Notes under the pieces: model-generated
What the model was told of the DNA's origin: nothing
What the model saw: the letters and a program-made list of their open reading frames with translations, nothing else
The model's database searches: none
Shown: piece by piece, positions 1 to 8,378 of the stretch
Position numbering within the stretch: the first letter of the stretch is position 1
Layout: each line of letters opens with the position of its first letter
NCBI RefSeq assembly: GCF_900101885.1
Contig: NZ_FNAN01000016.1
Location: 124,001 to 188,000, forward strand
Origin: Dyadobacter soli
GTDB taxonomy: Bacteria > Bacteroidota > Bacteroidia > Cytophagales > Spirosomataceae
DNA length: 64,000 nt
Reading direction: 5' to 3'
Program-made: the position numbers and the translations under genes

Positions 1-1
1 C

Positions 2-724
2 GAATGGACGGGCGTGGCATTGTCTACGATTTTCCGGGAAGCAGGCGTAAGCCCGAAAGCGACCTGGTTTCTGGCCGAAGGTGGTGACGCCGCCGTGATG
101 ACCCGCAGCGTGCCCGTCCACAAAGGGTGGGACGACGCCATCATCGCCTACGCGCAAAACGGGGAAGCCATTCGCCCCGAACAGGGCTACCCCGTGCGCC
201 TTTTCCTGCCGGGCTGGGAGGGTAATGCCAATGTAAAATGGCTCCGGCGCATCGAACTCGCCGACGCGCCTTTCATGACGCGCGAGGAGACTTCCAAATA
301 CACCGAAGCAGTGGGAGGCGGCAAAATCCGCCAGTTCAGTTTCACCATGGACGCCCGCTCGATCATCACTTATCCTTCCTATCCCGCCAAAGTAGAGAAA
401 GGCTGGATCGAAATCCGTGGCATCGCGTGGAGTGGCAGGGGCAAGGTATCCCGCGTAGAAGTGAGCACGGATGCCGGCAAGACCTGGCAAATCGCCCGAT
501 TACAGGAGCCCGTGCTCGATAAAGCCATCACTGCATTTCGCCACCTCTGGCACTGGGACGGCACTCCCACCGAAATCATGAGCCGGACGGTAGATGAAAC
601 CGGGTACGTGCAGCCGTTTTTAAAACAACTACTCAATGCGCGTGGCGGCAATATGGGGTATCATTTCAATCCGGTGACGACCTGGTATTTGCAGGGGGAC
701 GGGGCGGTGTTGTTCAAGGCATAG
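2..724 (+). CDS. soxC: SoxC-type sulfite dehydrogenase, C-terminal part (5' truncated by window)
   Basis: Molybdenum-cofactor enzyme of the sulfite oxidase family, which oxidises sulfite or a sulfur-carrier-bound sulfur in the periplasm. The frame is open at the left edge; the first visible residues are EWTGVALSTIF, a stretch found at the end of the molybdopterin-binding domain, so an internal GTG at 14 is not a true start. The PGWEGNANVKWLRRIEL segment marks the end of the Mo-co domain, and RGIAWSGRGKVSRVEVSTDAG begins the Ig-like Mo-co dimerisation domain. About 240 residues are visible, roughly half of a usual SoxC. The substrate cannot be fixed without the N-terminal cofactor Cys region and the partner cytochrome, which lie outside. 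It converges on the response regulator gene, whose end is one base away. Confidence 0.85.
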   Translation, partial: EWTGVALSTIFREAGVSPKATWFLAEGGDAAVMTRSVPVHKGWDDAIIAYAQNGEAIRPEQGYPVRLFLPGWEGNANVKWLRRIELADAPFMTREETSKYTEAVGGGKIRQFSFTMDARSIITYPSYPAKVEKGWIEIRGIAWSGRGKVSRVEVSTDAGKTWQIARLQEPVLDKAITAFRHLWHWDGTPTEIMSRTVDETGYVQPFLKQLLNARGGNMGYHFNPVTTWYLQGDGAVLFKA

Positions 725-725
725 T

Positions 726-1139
726 TTACCGGCCTTCGGTCTTCTTTGAACGCCCATAGTCGATGATGATCTTCATCGTCTCGAGAATTTGCTCGTAGGA
801 GTAACCTTTTGTAAAAAATGAAAAACTTTGCTGGTCAAAAGAATGCGGGGGGATGGTCGTCAGATCGGACGTTGTCAGGAAAACAAATGCGGGAACGGCC
901 CCGCTGAAAACGTCGTGGTCGAGGATGGAGGATAACAGCTCGAAGCCGTTCATGACGGGCATGTTGAGGTCGCTGATTACCACGTAAGGTTTCTCATGCT
1001 GGTCTTTCAGATATTCAAAGGCATCGAGGCCGTTTCTGAAAACGACCACCTGGTTCGGTATCTGCAATTCTTCCAATGCCATCCGGATCAGGAAAATGTC
1101 GTCCTCATCATCTTCCACCAAAATTACGGGCTCGTTCAT
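726..1139 (-). CDS. Receiver-only response regulator (CheY/Rcp1-like)
   Basis: A single receiver domain of 137 residues with no output domain. The acidic pocket is E9-D10-D11, the phosphoacceptor is D57 in the strand VVISDLNMP, the switch residues are T89/T90 and the conserved lysine is K111. The small Rcp1-like form with an EDDEDD start is common downstream of phytochrome-like and PAS kinases in Bacteroidota and acts by protein-protein contact. It is the last gene of the stressosome operon, 28 bases after the histidine kinase, so that kinase is the expected phosphodonor. Its partner is unknown; it could feed back on the stressosome or pass phosphate to another kinase. Confidence 0.88.
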   Translation of the reverse strand: MNEPVILVEDDEDDIFLIRMALEELQIPNQVVVFRNGLDAFEYLKDQHEKPYVVISDLNMPVMNGFELLSSILDHDVFSGAVPAFVFLTTSDLTTIPPHSFDQQSFSFFTKGYSYEQILETMKIIIDYGRSKKTEGR

Positions 1140-1167
1140 TTAGATTGTTCGATAATTGGATAAATGT

Positions 1168-2829
1168 TCAGTTAGCAGGAAGGTAGACGCTGAAAGTGGA
1201 ACCTTCATTGACCGCACTTTTTACCCCGATCCGGCCATGGTGCATTTCGACGATACGCTTGCAAATGGCCAGGCCTATACCCGTACCCCGGTAGCGGTCC
1301 TGGGTATGCAACCGCTGAAACATTTGAAATATTTTATCGAGGAAAAGCTCGTCGAACCCAATGCCATTGTCGGTGACGTCAATGCGTGTCCAGCTCAGTT
1401 GCGGCGCCAGGCCCATTACCTGTAGTTGTCGGGCGGTAGGCTCTTCTATTCGGAGCAGTACGGCCGGCGTTGTGCCTTCGGTAATGAATTTGACAGAGTT
1501 TGCAATGAGGTTCTGGAAGAGGAGTGTCAGTAGACGTTTGTTTCCCAGCACAATACCGCCGCGCTCAATAGTAATGCTGGCTCCGGAGCTTGCTATCTGC
1601 TCTTCCAGCAGCTCTGTCACCTGGGTGATGAGCTCCGAAAAATCGATCATTTCTTTCTCTACCTGCTGATCGGCCGAAAGACGCGAGTAGTCGAGCAGAT
1701 CACGAATCACAGCTACCATCCGGTGGGATGCTCCCTGTATCCTGGACAGCAGGTTAGTACCCTCGGGCGGAAGCAAATGCTGAAACCGTCTGGTAAGCAT
1801 TTCCGAAAAAACGATCATTTTCCGGGCAGGCTCCTGCAAATCATGAGAGGCAACGTACGCAAAGCGGGCGAGTTCTTCATTGCTTCTGTTCAGATCCTGG
1901 ATCATCAGATCGAGCTCATGCTGGCGCTTTTCAAGAGCCAGCTGCGCCCGTTTCAGTTCGGCATTGTCACGTAATGCTTGCTCCACCCGTTTCTGTGCAT
2001 GAATGCTGACCAGGAAACCCGACCATTCCAGAATATCCGCTTCCCCGTTTCTAACAGGTGTCATCGAAAGCAGGAACCAGATTTTTTCAATCATTTCCCG
2101 GTCTGTAAGCTCAATTTCGCGTGAAAATGGTGCTCCCAAAGCGAATTGTTTTCTCAAAACCCGCTCTTCGACGACGGGGCTTCTTCCCGCAACCCACGAA
2201 AACCAGTTGGCTTCCAGGACCTGTTCTTTACTTAGGCCGGCGAAATTGGTCAGTCCCTCATTGGCAAAAAGGAACCGCCCCTGCGCGTCGACGGTAAACA
2301 TCATCAAAGGCAGGCTGTCGGTCAGGAGCTGGTAGCGCCTTTCGCTTTCGCTAAGGCGGACCGCCATCTCCTGCAATTGCACGTTCAGATGTTTGGCACG
2401 CTCGTATGGCGTTACCGGCGGCAGCTCGTCGAACAGCTGCTGGCCTTTCGTGATCATCTCCCGGCTGAGCCGCATGGCAGAGGGCAGCTCGTGCTGTAAG
2501 GTGATCGAGTCTTCCGCGAGGGTCAGTGCGCTTACCAGCCTGCCCGCATACACGAGGCTGGGACTGTTGGCATCGAGTTGGGGGATCGCGCTGTCTACGA
2601 TCTGGGCGAACAAACTGTTTCGTCCGGATTTCGACTTCGAAAAACCCAGTTGAATGCAGGGTTGAATGCCCGTTTCGAGGATCAGCCTGCACACTTCCGA
2701 CACGGCCGTCGCAAAGCTCGTCTGGTGTACCAGGCCCACTCCGCCATATTCCGCCACCTGCATGGATCGCTTGTGGGCGAGCATCAGATCAAGGTCATTG
2801 TCCAGGTTGAACTTTGTGATGATATGCAT
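1168..2829 (-). CDS. PAS-domain histidine kinase with a degenerate RsbT-like N-terminal domain
   Basis: 553 residues, apparently cytoplasmic (no signal peptide or membrane segment). Residues 1-65 align by eye with RsbT from the same operon (HQTSFATAVSEVCRLI against NQTKLITAVSELARNM), but the N-box Asn and the glycine boxes are missing, so this part probably binds no ATP and may be an interaction module. A PAS domain spans about 163-285, a coiled coil 285-320, HisKA has the phosphoacceptor H329 (YVASHDLQEPARK), and HATPase_c has N440/N444, D487-NGIG and G515-TGIGL. The ATG at 2829 is preferred over an upstream start at 2865 because it follows the previous stop by one base. It is probably the output kinase of the stressosome and phosphorylates the receiver protein encoded next. 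The link to RsbT is inferred from gene order and the shared N-terminal domain. Confidence 0.85.
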   Translation of the reverse strand: MHIITKFNLDNDLDLMLAHKRSMQVAEYGGVGLVHQTSFATAVSEVCRLILETGIQPCIQLGFSKSKSGRNSLFAQIVDSAIPQLDANSPSLVYAGRLVSALTLAEDSITLQHELPSAMRLSREMITKGQQLFDELPPVTPYERAKHLNVQLQEMAVRLSESERRYQLLTDSLPLMMFTVDAQGRFLFANEGLTNFAGLSKEQVLEANWFSWVAGRSPVVEERVLRKQFALGAPFSREIELTDREMIEKIWFLLSMTPVRNGEADILEWSGFLVSIHAQKRVEQALRDNAELKRAQLALEKRQHELDLMIQDLNRSNEELARFAYVASHDLQEPARKMIVFSEMLTRRFQHLLPPEGTNLLSRIQGASHRMVAVIRDLLDYSRLSADQQVEKEMIDFSELITQVTELLEEQIASSGASITIERGGIVLGNKRLLTLLFQNLIANSVKFITEGTTPAVLLRIEEPTARQLQVMGLAPQLSWTRIDVTDNGIGFDELFLDKIFQMFQRLHTQDRYRGTGIGLAICKRIVEMHHGRIGVKSAVNEGSTFSVYLPAN

Positions 2830-2830
2830 G

Positions 2831-3844
2831 TTATGAGACCTTAACAACGGTGACGGAGGTATCATCGGAATGCCTTGCGAAGTCTTTGTAAATCGCCGCC
2901 GCCAGCACAGAAGGGTCGCACCGGAATGCGCCGATGTGTTTGCTGGCGTCCCAGCGCGAGGAAATCCCGTCCGAGCACATGATCAGGTGTCGTCCCGGTT
3001 CGGCCGGAACCGTCTGCGATTCGAGCACCCTGGGTATATTCACGCCCACGATGCCATTGTACGGCAGGTATGTTTTGGAAGAAATCGCGTCATGCAGCCG
3101 GGTTGAGATATTACCGACACCGCAGAAAAGCCAGACCTTGTTCGTCAGATCATAGACGGCTATGGTGGCGACAAGCCCGCGGGTATTTTTTACATGCTGA
3201 TGAATTTCCATCAATATCTGGTGAGGGGTGTTAAAGGTGGATTTCTGAAAAGCTTCGGCAGCCTTTTCTGATGCTTGTTGTGCTAAAATGCCATGCCCAA
3301 GCCCATCAGCCATCAAAACCTTGATAAAATACGGGTTTGATTTCCACACACACATGTCCCCGCAATAAGTTTCCCCGGGTTTGGGTACCACGATCGGGTA
3401 AATCCCCCAACGCGGGGGCCTCGTACCTGCGACCGGCGGGGATTGGAAAATACGGGCCAGCAACACAGTACCCCAGCCGGGAAGCGTATACAACTGAAAC
3501 TGATCGGAAAGGCGGCGGATCGCACCCAGGCCGTGCCCCAGGGTGCCGGTAGTGGACATGCCGTCTTCCATCATCTTGCCCGGATCGGCTATCCCCGGAC
3601 CGTTGTCGATCCCCATGATTTCGATCCCCGACACCACCGAGTCGTTGTAAACGCGGACGATGATTTCCCCACTTCCGGCATGTTTCAGTAGGTTGGTCGC
3701 GATTTCACTCAGCACGATCTCCATTTCCGCCAGCCTTTTGGCGGGCAGTCCGGCGGCTGTGCCCATACGCTGGGCGTCTTTTTTAATGATCGGCAAAAAG
3801 CTCCTGTCTTTGAAATCATAGTTCACCTGCTGTACACTATCCAT
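2831..3844 (-). CDS. RsbT-like ATPase fused to PP2C/SpoIIE phosphatase (RsbX-like)
   Basis: Two domains in 337 residues. Residues 1-130 form a GHKL anti-sigma-type ATPase (N51 in SEIATNLLKHA, D80-NGPGI, G103-HGLG). Residues 145-337 form a PP2C/SpoIIE-type phosphatase with metal-binding acidic positions at G162-D163, D180-G181, D292-G293 and D327-D328. In stressosome systems the RsbX phosphatase removes phosphate from RsbS and RsbR and resets the complex; the fused kinase-like domain is a common Bacteroidota and proteobacterial variant. It starts inside the end of rsbT (8-base overlap) and is followed after one base by the histidine kinase gene, which suggests translational coupling. Both active sites look intact. 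Confidence 0.88.
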   Translation of the reverse strand: MDSVQQVNYDFKDRSFLPIIKKDAQRMGTAAGLPAKRLAEMEIVLSEIATNLLKHAGSGEIIVRVYNDSVVSGIEIMGIDNGPGIADPGKMMEDGMSTTGTLGHGLGAIRRLSDQFQLYTLPGWGTVLLARIFQSPPVAGTRPPRWGIYPIVVPKPGETYCGDMCVWKSNPYFIKVLMADGLGHGILAQQASEKAAEAFQKSTFNTPHQILMEIHQHVKNTRGLVATIAVYDLTNKVWLFCGVGNISTRLHDAISSKTYLPYNGIVGVNIPRVLESQTVPAEPGRHLIMCSDGISSRWDASKHIGAFRCDPSVLAAAIYKDFARHSDDTSVTVVKVS

Positions 3845-4256
3845 TTTTCCACTTAACGATTTTGATAGTAGTACCTTTACCGACCGTACTCTCTATATTA
3901 AACTCACTTACAAGCCTTTTGGCACCCGGTAACCCCATTCCCATGCTTTTGCCGGTCGTAAAGCCGTCCTGCATCGCTTTGGCAATGTCCTGAATGCCAG
4001 GCCCTTTATCTTCAAAAACAATTTTCACACCCTGCTCTCTTCCGCGGGCGACTACCTCCACGATCACGTTGCCGCCGCCCGCATAAATGAGCATATTGCG
4101 CGCCAGCTCGCTGACCGCCGTGATGAGCTTCGTTTGATTCACAATGCCCATTCCAATCTTCACTGCCACCTCCTTGATACGGTTGCGGCAAATGATAACG
4201 TCTCTGTCATGCAGAATGGATAGCTGCTCTTTGTTCTGGTTAGTCGTCGTCCACAT
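3837..4256 (-). CDS. rsbT: RsbT, switch serine/threonine kinase of the stressosome
   Basis: A 139-residue GHKL-fold kinase that phosphorylates the STAS domains of RsbR and RsbS, then leaves the stressosome to activate a downstream partner. The ATP-binding motifs are intact: N54 (AVSELARNMLIYA), D83-KGPGI, and G106-MGL followed by PGAKRLVSEF. The ATG at 4256 overlaps the end of rsbS by 17 bases and gives the usual length; a longer frame from 4292 would add a basic, non-homologous extension. No RsbU-type phosphatase or sigma-B operon is present, so its released target is likely the adjacent phosphatase or kinase. Confidence 0.92.
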   Translation of the reverse strand: MWTTTNQNKEQLSILHDRDVIICRNRIKEVAVKIGMGIVNQTKLITAVSELARNMLIYAGGGNVIVEVVARGREQGVKIVFEDKGPGIQDIAKAMQDGFTTGKSMGMGLPGAKRLVSEFNIESTVGKGTTIKIVKWKNG

Positions 4257-4629
4257 CCTCGCTGTCCGTTTCTTCGGGCATCCGCGCCGCAAGCAGGGCC
4301 ATACCGCGCTCGACGTTCAGCGCAGTGTGGACGCCCGACAAAGGAAGGCCAAGTTCAATCAATGTAATGGCCACGGCGGGTTGCATGCCTACCACCACTG
4401 TTTCGGCATCAAGTATGCTGGACATGGCAGCGATATTGCCTATGATTTTCCCCATAAAGGAATCTACGATAGACAAAGCGGAGATATCGATTAATACGCC
4501 TCTGGCACCGGTCTTGTGCACCATCTGAATCAGGTCTTCTTCCAGCGTCAGAGCCAGGCGGTCATAAAGATCCACCTGAATCGTCACAAGCAGGAACTTA
4601 CCCATTTTCAGGATAGGTATTCTTTCCAT
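4240..4629 (-). CDS. rsbS: RsbS, STAS-domain stressosome core protein
   Basis: A 129-residue single STAS domain. The phosphorylated serine is S57 in the conserved ALSIVDSFMGKIIG segment, matching S59 of Bacillus RsbS. It holds RsbT in the stressosome core until phosphorylated. The C-terminus carries an acidic tail (EETDSEDVDDD) beyond the usual STAS fold. It sits 18 bases after rsbR and overlaps rsbT by 17 bases. Confidence 0.92.
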   Translation of the reverse strand: MERIPILKMGKFLLVTIQVDLYDRLALTLEEDLIQMVHKTGARGVLIDISALSIVDSFMGKIIGNIAAMSSILDAETVVVGMQPAVAITLIELGLPLSGVHTALNVERGMALLAARMPEETDSEDVDDD

Positions 4630-4647
4630 AATGTTTCTGTTGCCGTG

Positions 4648-5514
4648 TTAGAGGTTCGACTTTTCTTTGCCTGCTTTCCTCACTTCCAGCTGCAATATCC
4701 CATAGGCATATCGGAGCGCACTTGCGAGGGTGGCCTTGGTAACCATTTTAGAAAGATCTATGCCAAGGTGCACGACTGTCTGCGCTATTTCAGGCCGGAT
4801 ACCGCTGATCACGCAATCCGCGCCAAGCAACCGGATCGCATTGACGGTCTTGATCAGATGCTGGGCCACCAGGGAATCCACTGCGGGAACACCGGAAATG
4901 TCGAGGATGGCAATGCTGCTTTCCGTTTCTACAATGCCTTGGAGCAGGTTCTCCATCACCACCTGGGTGCGGGCGCTGTCGAGCGTGCCGATAATCGGCA
5001 TTGCGATAATACCTTCCCAAACCTTGATCACCGGCGTAGAAAGCTCGGCCATCTCGTCGGCCTGGCCGAGGATCACTTCCTCGCGGCCTCTGATGAATGT
5101 TTCGAAACTGACAATGCCGATATTGTCGATAAACTTACTGATTTCCAGTGTCGACCGATAGAGCTCTTTCGGATCTTCGGTTATCAGCTCGCCGAGTACT
5201 TTCAGCAGCGCGTCTTTGAGGGAAAAAATGTAGGTAGCGGTTTCGCGGGGAGAAAATCCCTGTTTGGCGCGGGAAAGGGTAAGGCCTGAAACATACTCAA
5301 TCAACGGCTCCAGATCGGAAGCGTACAGGTCGGTAATATTTTCCGCGGTCATGTTTTCCAGCACAGCGGTCAGCAGTTCCGAGGACTGTGCTTTCAGATC
5401 GTCAAAAGAGTTGAAATTTCCGCCAAAATCTTCTGAAAGTTCGCGCTGGTTAACCCATTGATCGAGGATCCGATCCTGATTTTCTTGAAGCGCCGTAACT
5501 ATATTTCTTGTCAT
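4648..5514 (-). CDS. rsbR: RsbR-type stressosome sensor/scaffold (RsbRD-like N-terminus plus STAS)
   Basis: 288 residues. Residues 1-150 are an all-helical sensor region of the RsbRD type rather than a globin or PAS domain. Residues about 157-270 are a STAS domain. The linker and STAS keep the usual landmarks: AELSTPVIKVWEGIIAMPIIG at about 156-176, and ILDISGVPAVDS at 203-214, where S207 aligns with a phosphorylatable position of Bacillus RsbR. It is the first gene of the six-gene minus-strand operon. The signal it senses cannot be read from sequence; no cofactor-binding motif is evident. Confidence 0.9.
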   Translation of the reverse strand: MTRNIVTALQENQDRILDQWVNQRELSEDFGGNFNSFDDLKAQSSELLTAVLENMTAENITDLYASDLEPLIEYVSGLTLSRAKQGFSPRETATYIFSLKDALLKVLGELITEDPKELYRSTLEISKFIDNIGIVSFETFIRGREEVILGQADEMAELSTPVIKVWEGIIAMPIIGTLDSARTQVVMENLLQGIVETESSIAILDISGVPAVDSLVAQHLIKTVNAIRLLGADCVISGIRPEIAQTVVHLGIDLSKMVTKATLASALRYAYGILQLEVRKAGKEKSNL

Positions 5515-5607
5515 ATAATGTTAAAAAGATGCGTGAAATGACAAGGTAGAAATAAGTGGTGACACTTGGCTAATTTTCATTCAAACAGCGCAGCGAGCGC
5601 CCTGAAT

Positions 5608-5667
5608 GTGCCGGGCCAGCGGCTATACCCGGATGTGGTGCTCCTGATCCGGGCTGGCCGCGGGCAC
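5608..5667. repeat. Extended inverted repeat between tetR and rsbR
   Basis: The outer arms GTGCC (5608-5612) plus GGCCAGC (5614-5620) pair with GCTGGCC (5653-5659) plus GGCAC (5663-5667). Inside is a second perfect 7-bp stem, CCCGGAT (5628-5634) with ATCCGGG (5647-5653). It lies just past the tetR stop codon and upstream of rsbR, both on the minus strand. No U-run follows it in that direction, so it may be a factor-dependent terminator, a transcript-stabilising structure or a REP-like element. Confidence 0.6.
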
Positions 5668-5676
5668 CAATAGCTG

Positions 5677-6243
5677 CTAATGGCTGATATGCATGAATTT
5701 CTCCTGCATTTCCCGAAGCATCTCTTTGAACATCGAAGGCTGGCCGAGTGAGCGTTGCAGAATAAGGGTGCCTTGTATCTTGATGGTCAGTTCGTTAGCA
5801 AGCTTATTTGCTTCCTCTTCCCCGTGGCCGAAATCCATTGCCAGATGTTTGAATGCGTTGAGCCACGTCTGGAAAATCGCGGCGATTTCTTTCTGGAAGG
5901 TATTTGCGGACGACCCGTGCGATAAAGCGCGCAGAATGCAGTCGAGCCTGCCGCCGTCGTACAGCTCGTCGATGGCTTTCAATGCCGTTTCAAGCCGTTC
6001 TTCGGGGGCATTAGCCGAGAAAAGTACATTTTCGATCCTGCTTTTGGCCCATTCGGCTACGTAACCAAGCACCGCGTGCGCCATTTGCTCCTTGCCTTGC
6101 GGAAACCGGTGGTACAGGCTGGCCTTTTTCAGCTGCGTAGCCTCCGCCAGCGCGGCCATACTGGCTCCGTCGTATCCCGACGACCGGAAGGTCTCCATCA
6201 ATTTGTCGATGACGACGTCGTGTTCAACTTTCGCGTGGGCCAT
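5677..6243 (-). CDS. TetR/AcrR-family transcriptional regulator
   Basis: 188 residues. The N-terminal helix-turn-helix has the family pattern: DKLMETFRSSGYDGASMAALA, then a turn, then KKASLYHRFPQGKEQMA at about residues 12-53. The C-terminal ligand domain is helical and close to the YxaF/LmrA-type subgroup (TetR_C with GTLILQRSLGQP). Such proteins are usually local repressors released by a small hydrophobic ligand. A TetR-type inverted repeat lies 20 bases upstream of its start, so it is probably autoregulated. The next gene in the same direction upstream is the membrane protein at 6378-8117, which could be a target; no efflux pump is adjacent. Confidence 0.88.
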   Translation of the reverse strand: MAHAKVEHDVVIDKLMETFRSSGYDGASMAALAEATQLKKASLYHRFPQGKEQMAHAVLGYVAEWAKSRIENVLFSANAPEERLETALKAIDELYDGGRLDCILRALSHGSSANTFQKEIAAIFQTWLNAFKHLAMDFGHGEEEANKLANELTIKIQGTLILQRSLGQPSMFKEMLREMQEKFMHISH

Positions 6244-6262
6244 TTGTAATTTGTTTTACAGG

Positions 6263-6278
6263 TACCGAACGATCGGTA
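6263..6278. promoter_or_regulatory. Probable TetR operator
   Basis: TACCGAACGATCGGTA: 6-bp perfect arms (TACCGA/TCGGTA) around a 4-base spacer, very like the ACCGAnCGnTCGGT operators bound by many TetR regulators. It lies between the predicted promoter and the tetR start codon, well placed for autorepression. Confidence 0.65.
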
Positions 6279-6314
6279 AAGTCAATCGGTTCGTTTTTGT
6301 AATGATTATTTTTA

Positions 6315-6322
6315 CAAAAGTA
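6315..6322 (-). promoter_or_regulatory. -7 promoter element for tetR
   Basis: On the minus strand this reads TACTTTTG, an exact match to the Bacteroidota -7 consensus TAnnTTTG. Transcription would start near 6308 and run through the TetR operator to the gene. No clear -33 TTTG was found. Confidence 0.45.
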
Positions 6323-6377
6323 GCAAGAATCGCCGGCGCCGCGCGGGTGGGGCTGTGCAAGACTTTGTAAAGTCACA

Positions 6378-8117
6378 TCACTTGATAAGGATGCGCTGGG
6401 AAGACCAGCTGAATTGCCCGTCATTCAATATTCCAATCCTGTAATCGGCCGGAGGAAGGTTTTCCGTTAGAAATTCTGCGTGAAAACCGGGCTTGCGCAG
6501 CCTTCCGGACGAGAGAAATTCTCTAATCCCGGAATGCAGAATGCGTGTAGGGACCCAGTAGCCTTTTTGCTGCCCCGATTGCAGGAACAAATACGTTGTT
6601 CCGGTTAAATGGTTGTTGCTGATCGATTGGAAGCGCTGGGAATATGATCCGTCGGTATCGATAATATAGGAAGTAGCTTCGCCAAATCGGAGGTTTGCAT
6701 CCGTCTCCGGCGAATCAGCGATGACGATATTGGAGAATTGGTCTTCAACTGTGCAAATACCCGTGGCAACAGCTTCGAGATAGACACCTTTAATATTGTC
6801 ATTAAAACTTCTGGCGTATTGAATCATCGTGCGATGATTTATCCAGTTGCTTTCATCGGCAATTAGCCCGTCTTTCCGCAGTTGAACCTGTTCATGATAG
6901 GTAAAATAGCTGAGTGCGTTGAAAGCGACGGCACCTACCGTCACCACCGCGGCCGCGATCTTTCTGTAACGCAGGTTAAAAAACGAAAGCAGCACCACAT
7001 AAGCCCAGCAGATCAGGTAGGGCGAATAGTGCTGATAACGCGGGGCCAGAATACCGTCTATGCCCAGCCAGCTTCTTGAAATGGCGATCAGGCTTCCGGT
7101 GATACCCAGAAACAAGATGTTGCCAAGGAGCATCTTATCGAAAGCCGACAACTGATAGCCGGTTTTGTAGAATAATACTTTCAGTTTAGGAATAATGTAC
7201 ACGCCCAGGACCGTTGCCAGTAAAAATCCCAGTGACACCGCATAGTACGCGTTTTGCGTGCGTATTTTGGTTACAGATCCGAAGAAGGCAAAAAATGACA
7301 TCACGAGCCTCGCGGGATCGGAGAGGCTTTTCCCGAAATCAGCATTCTGACCTGTCCTGAAATCCCAAAAATAAACGAGCCCGACCGCTGCCCAAATACC
7401 CGCGCAGACCGCGACGGTTTTCCATTTACGATCAGATATCGCGAGAAGGATGATGATCAAAAAACTGAAAAAGCCATTGCCGTGCGTAAATGTGGCTGCT
7501 ATTGCAACCACTAATGCCCACGTGTATTTCTGCTGTGCACACAAATACGATAACAGCGAGAACCAAAAGATGATCACTGATTGCTGCAATATGCTAATCG
7601 ACCAGGTAGTGTTGTCCGCGTATTGTGGCTGCAAAAAAATCAATGGAACCGCAATGAACATCCAGGCCGGTAACCGGAAATGCTTAAAGCCTTGCCAAAA
7701 AAACCAGAGGTTTGCGGCCCATACAACACTTCCCAGCAAAACGAGCGTCCGCCAGTTAATGGTACCTTCAATTTGATAGTCCAGTAAGGTAAGCAAGCGC
7801 GGCAAAAGTATCCGGTGTTCATTATGCTGCTGGACAAGCAAATCCAATTTCGTGGGTAAGTCGTTTGCCTCCTGAACCCATACAACAGTTTTCAACAAAT
7901 GAAAATCATCTGCAAAAAATGTGTTTGTCGCATTTGAAAAGACGTATACCAGATAGAGAAGGACAGGAAGGGAAATAAGGAACATTGTAAGAATGCTTCC
8001 TTTAAGCCTTGCCATAAAATGGAGGTTGAAAATTTTAACGTAGGGATTTTCCGCAAATGACCAATGTTTTGCGCTGATAAGAGGGGTCACCGGAAGCAAC
8101 ATTCTTTTGGGTTTCAC
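6378..8117 (-). CDS. Polytopic membrane protein, possible GT-C-like glycosyltransferase
   Basis: Up to 579 residues with about ten hydrophobic segments between residues 40 and 420, then a soluble C-terminal domain of about 160 residues. After the first membrane segment the periplasmic loop carries FFADDFHLLKT, an acidic pair in the place where GT-C glycosyltransferases keep catalytic Asp residues. Bacteroidota have many such unnamed proteins for surface glycan or O-antigen assembly. The start is uncertain: GTG at 8117 (or ATG at 8105) fits the upstream promoter element, while ATG at 8015 would also leave the first membrane segment intact. The family is not recognised with certainty; the GT-C idea rests on topology and one motif. 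Confidence 0.7.
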   Translation of the reverse strand: MKPKRMLLPVTPLISAKHWSFAENPYVKIFNLHFMARLKGSILTMFLISLPVLLYLVYVFSNATNTFFADDFHLLKTVVWVQEANDLPTKLDLLVQQHNEHRILLPRLLTLLDYQIEGTINWRTLVLLGSVVWAANLWFFWQGFKHFRLPAWMFIAVPLIFLQPQYADNTTWSISILQQSVIIFWFSLLSYLCAQQKYTWALVVAIAATFTHGNGFFSFLIIILLAISDRKWKTVAVCAGIWAAVGLVYFWDFRTGQNADFGKSLSDPARLVMSFFAFFGSVTKIRTQNAYYAVSLGFLLATVLGVYIIPKLKVLFYKTGYQLSAFDKMLLGNILFLGITGSLIAISRSWLGIDGILAPRYQHYSPYLICWAYVVLLSFFNLRYRKIAAAVVTVGAVAFNALSYFTYHEQVQLRKDGLIADESNWINHRTMIQYARSFNDNIKGVYLEAVATGICTVEDQFSNIVIADSPETDANLRFGEATSYIIDTDGSYSQRFQSISNNHLTGTTYLFLQSGQQKGYWVPTRILHSGIREFLSSGRLRKPGFHAEFLTENLPPADYRIGILNDGQFSWSSQRILIK

Positions 8118-8147
8118 GCGATTTTTTATTTGTAAAAAGTGCTAAGG

Positions 8148-8155
8148 CAAATATA
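8148..8155 (-). promoter_or_regulatory. -7 promoter element for the membrane-protein gene
   Basis: Minus-strand TATATTTG matches TAnnTTTG exactly. The predicted start of transcription near 8141 supports a start codon at 8117 or 8105. A TTTG lies 27 bases further upstream (8183-8186), rather far for a -33 element. Confidence 0.45.
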
Positions 8156-8378
8156 ATACAGGCAGATGGGATGGCTTGTCGACAAACTTCGTGCCAGTGT
8201 ATAGAATCTTGTCTAACGCCTTGATAATCGCCATATTTGCGTTGCTTTGTAGCCCTTCCGGCGGGCGTGGCAAGGAATAATTAATGCCGACATACATCCA
8301 CAAACACCGCCCTTTCTTCTCAAATTTTTGGTCTGGTGACCTAATTCATTTTTGTTTGGGAATTATTTCGATAACTCA

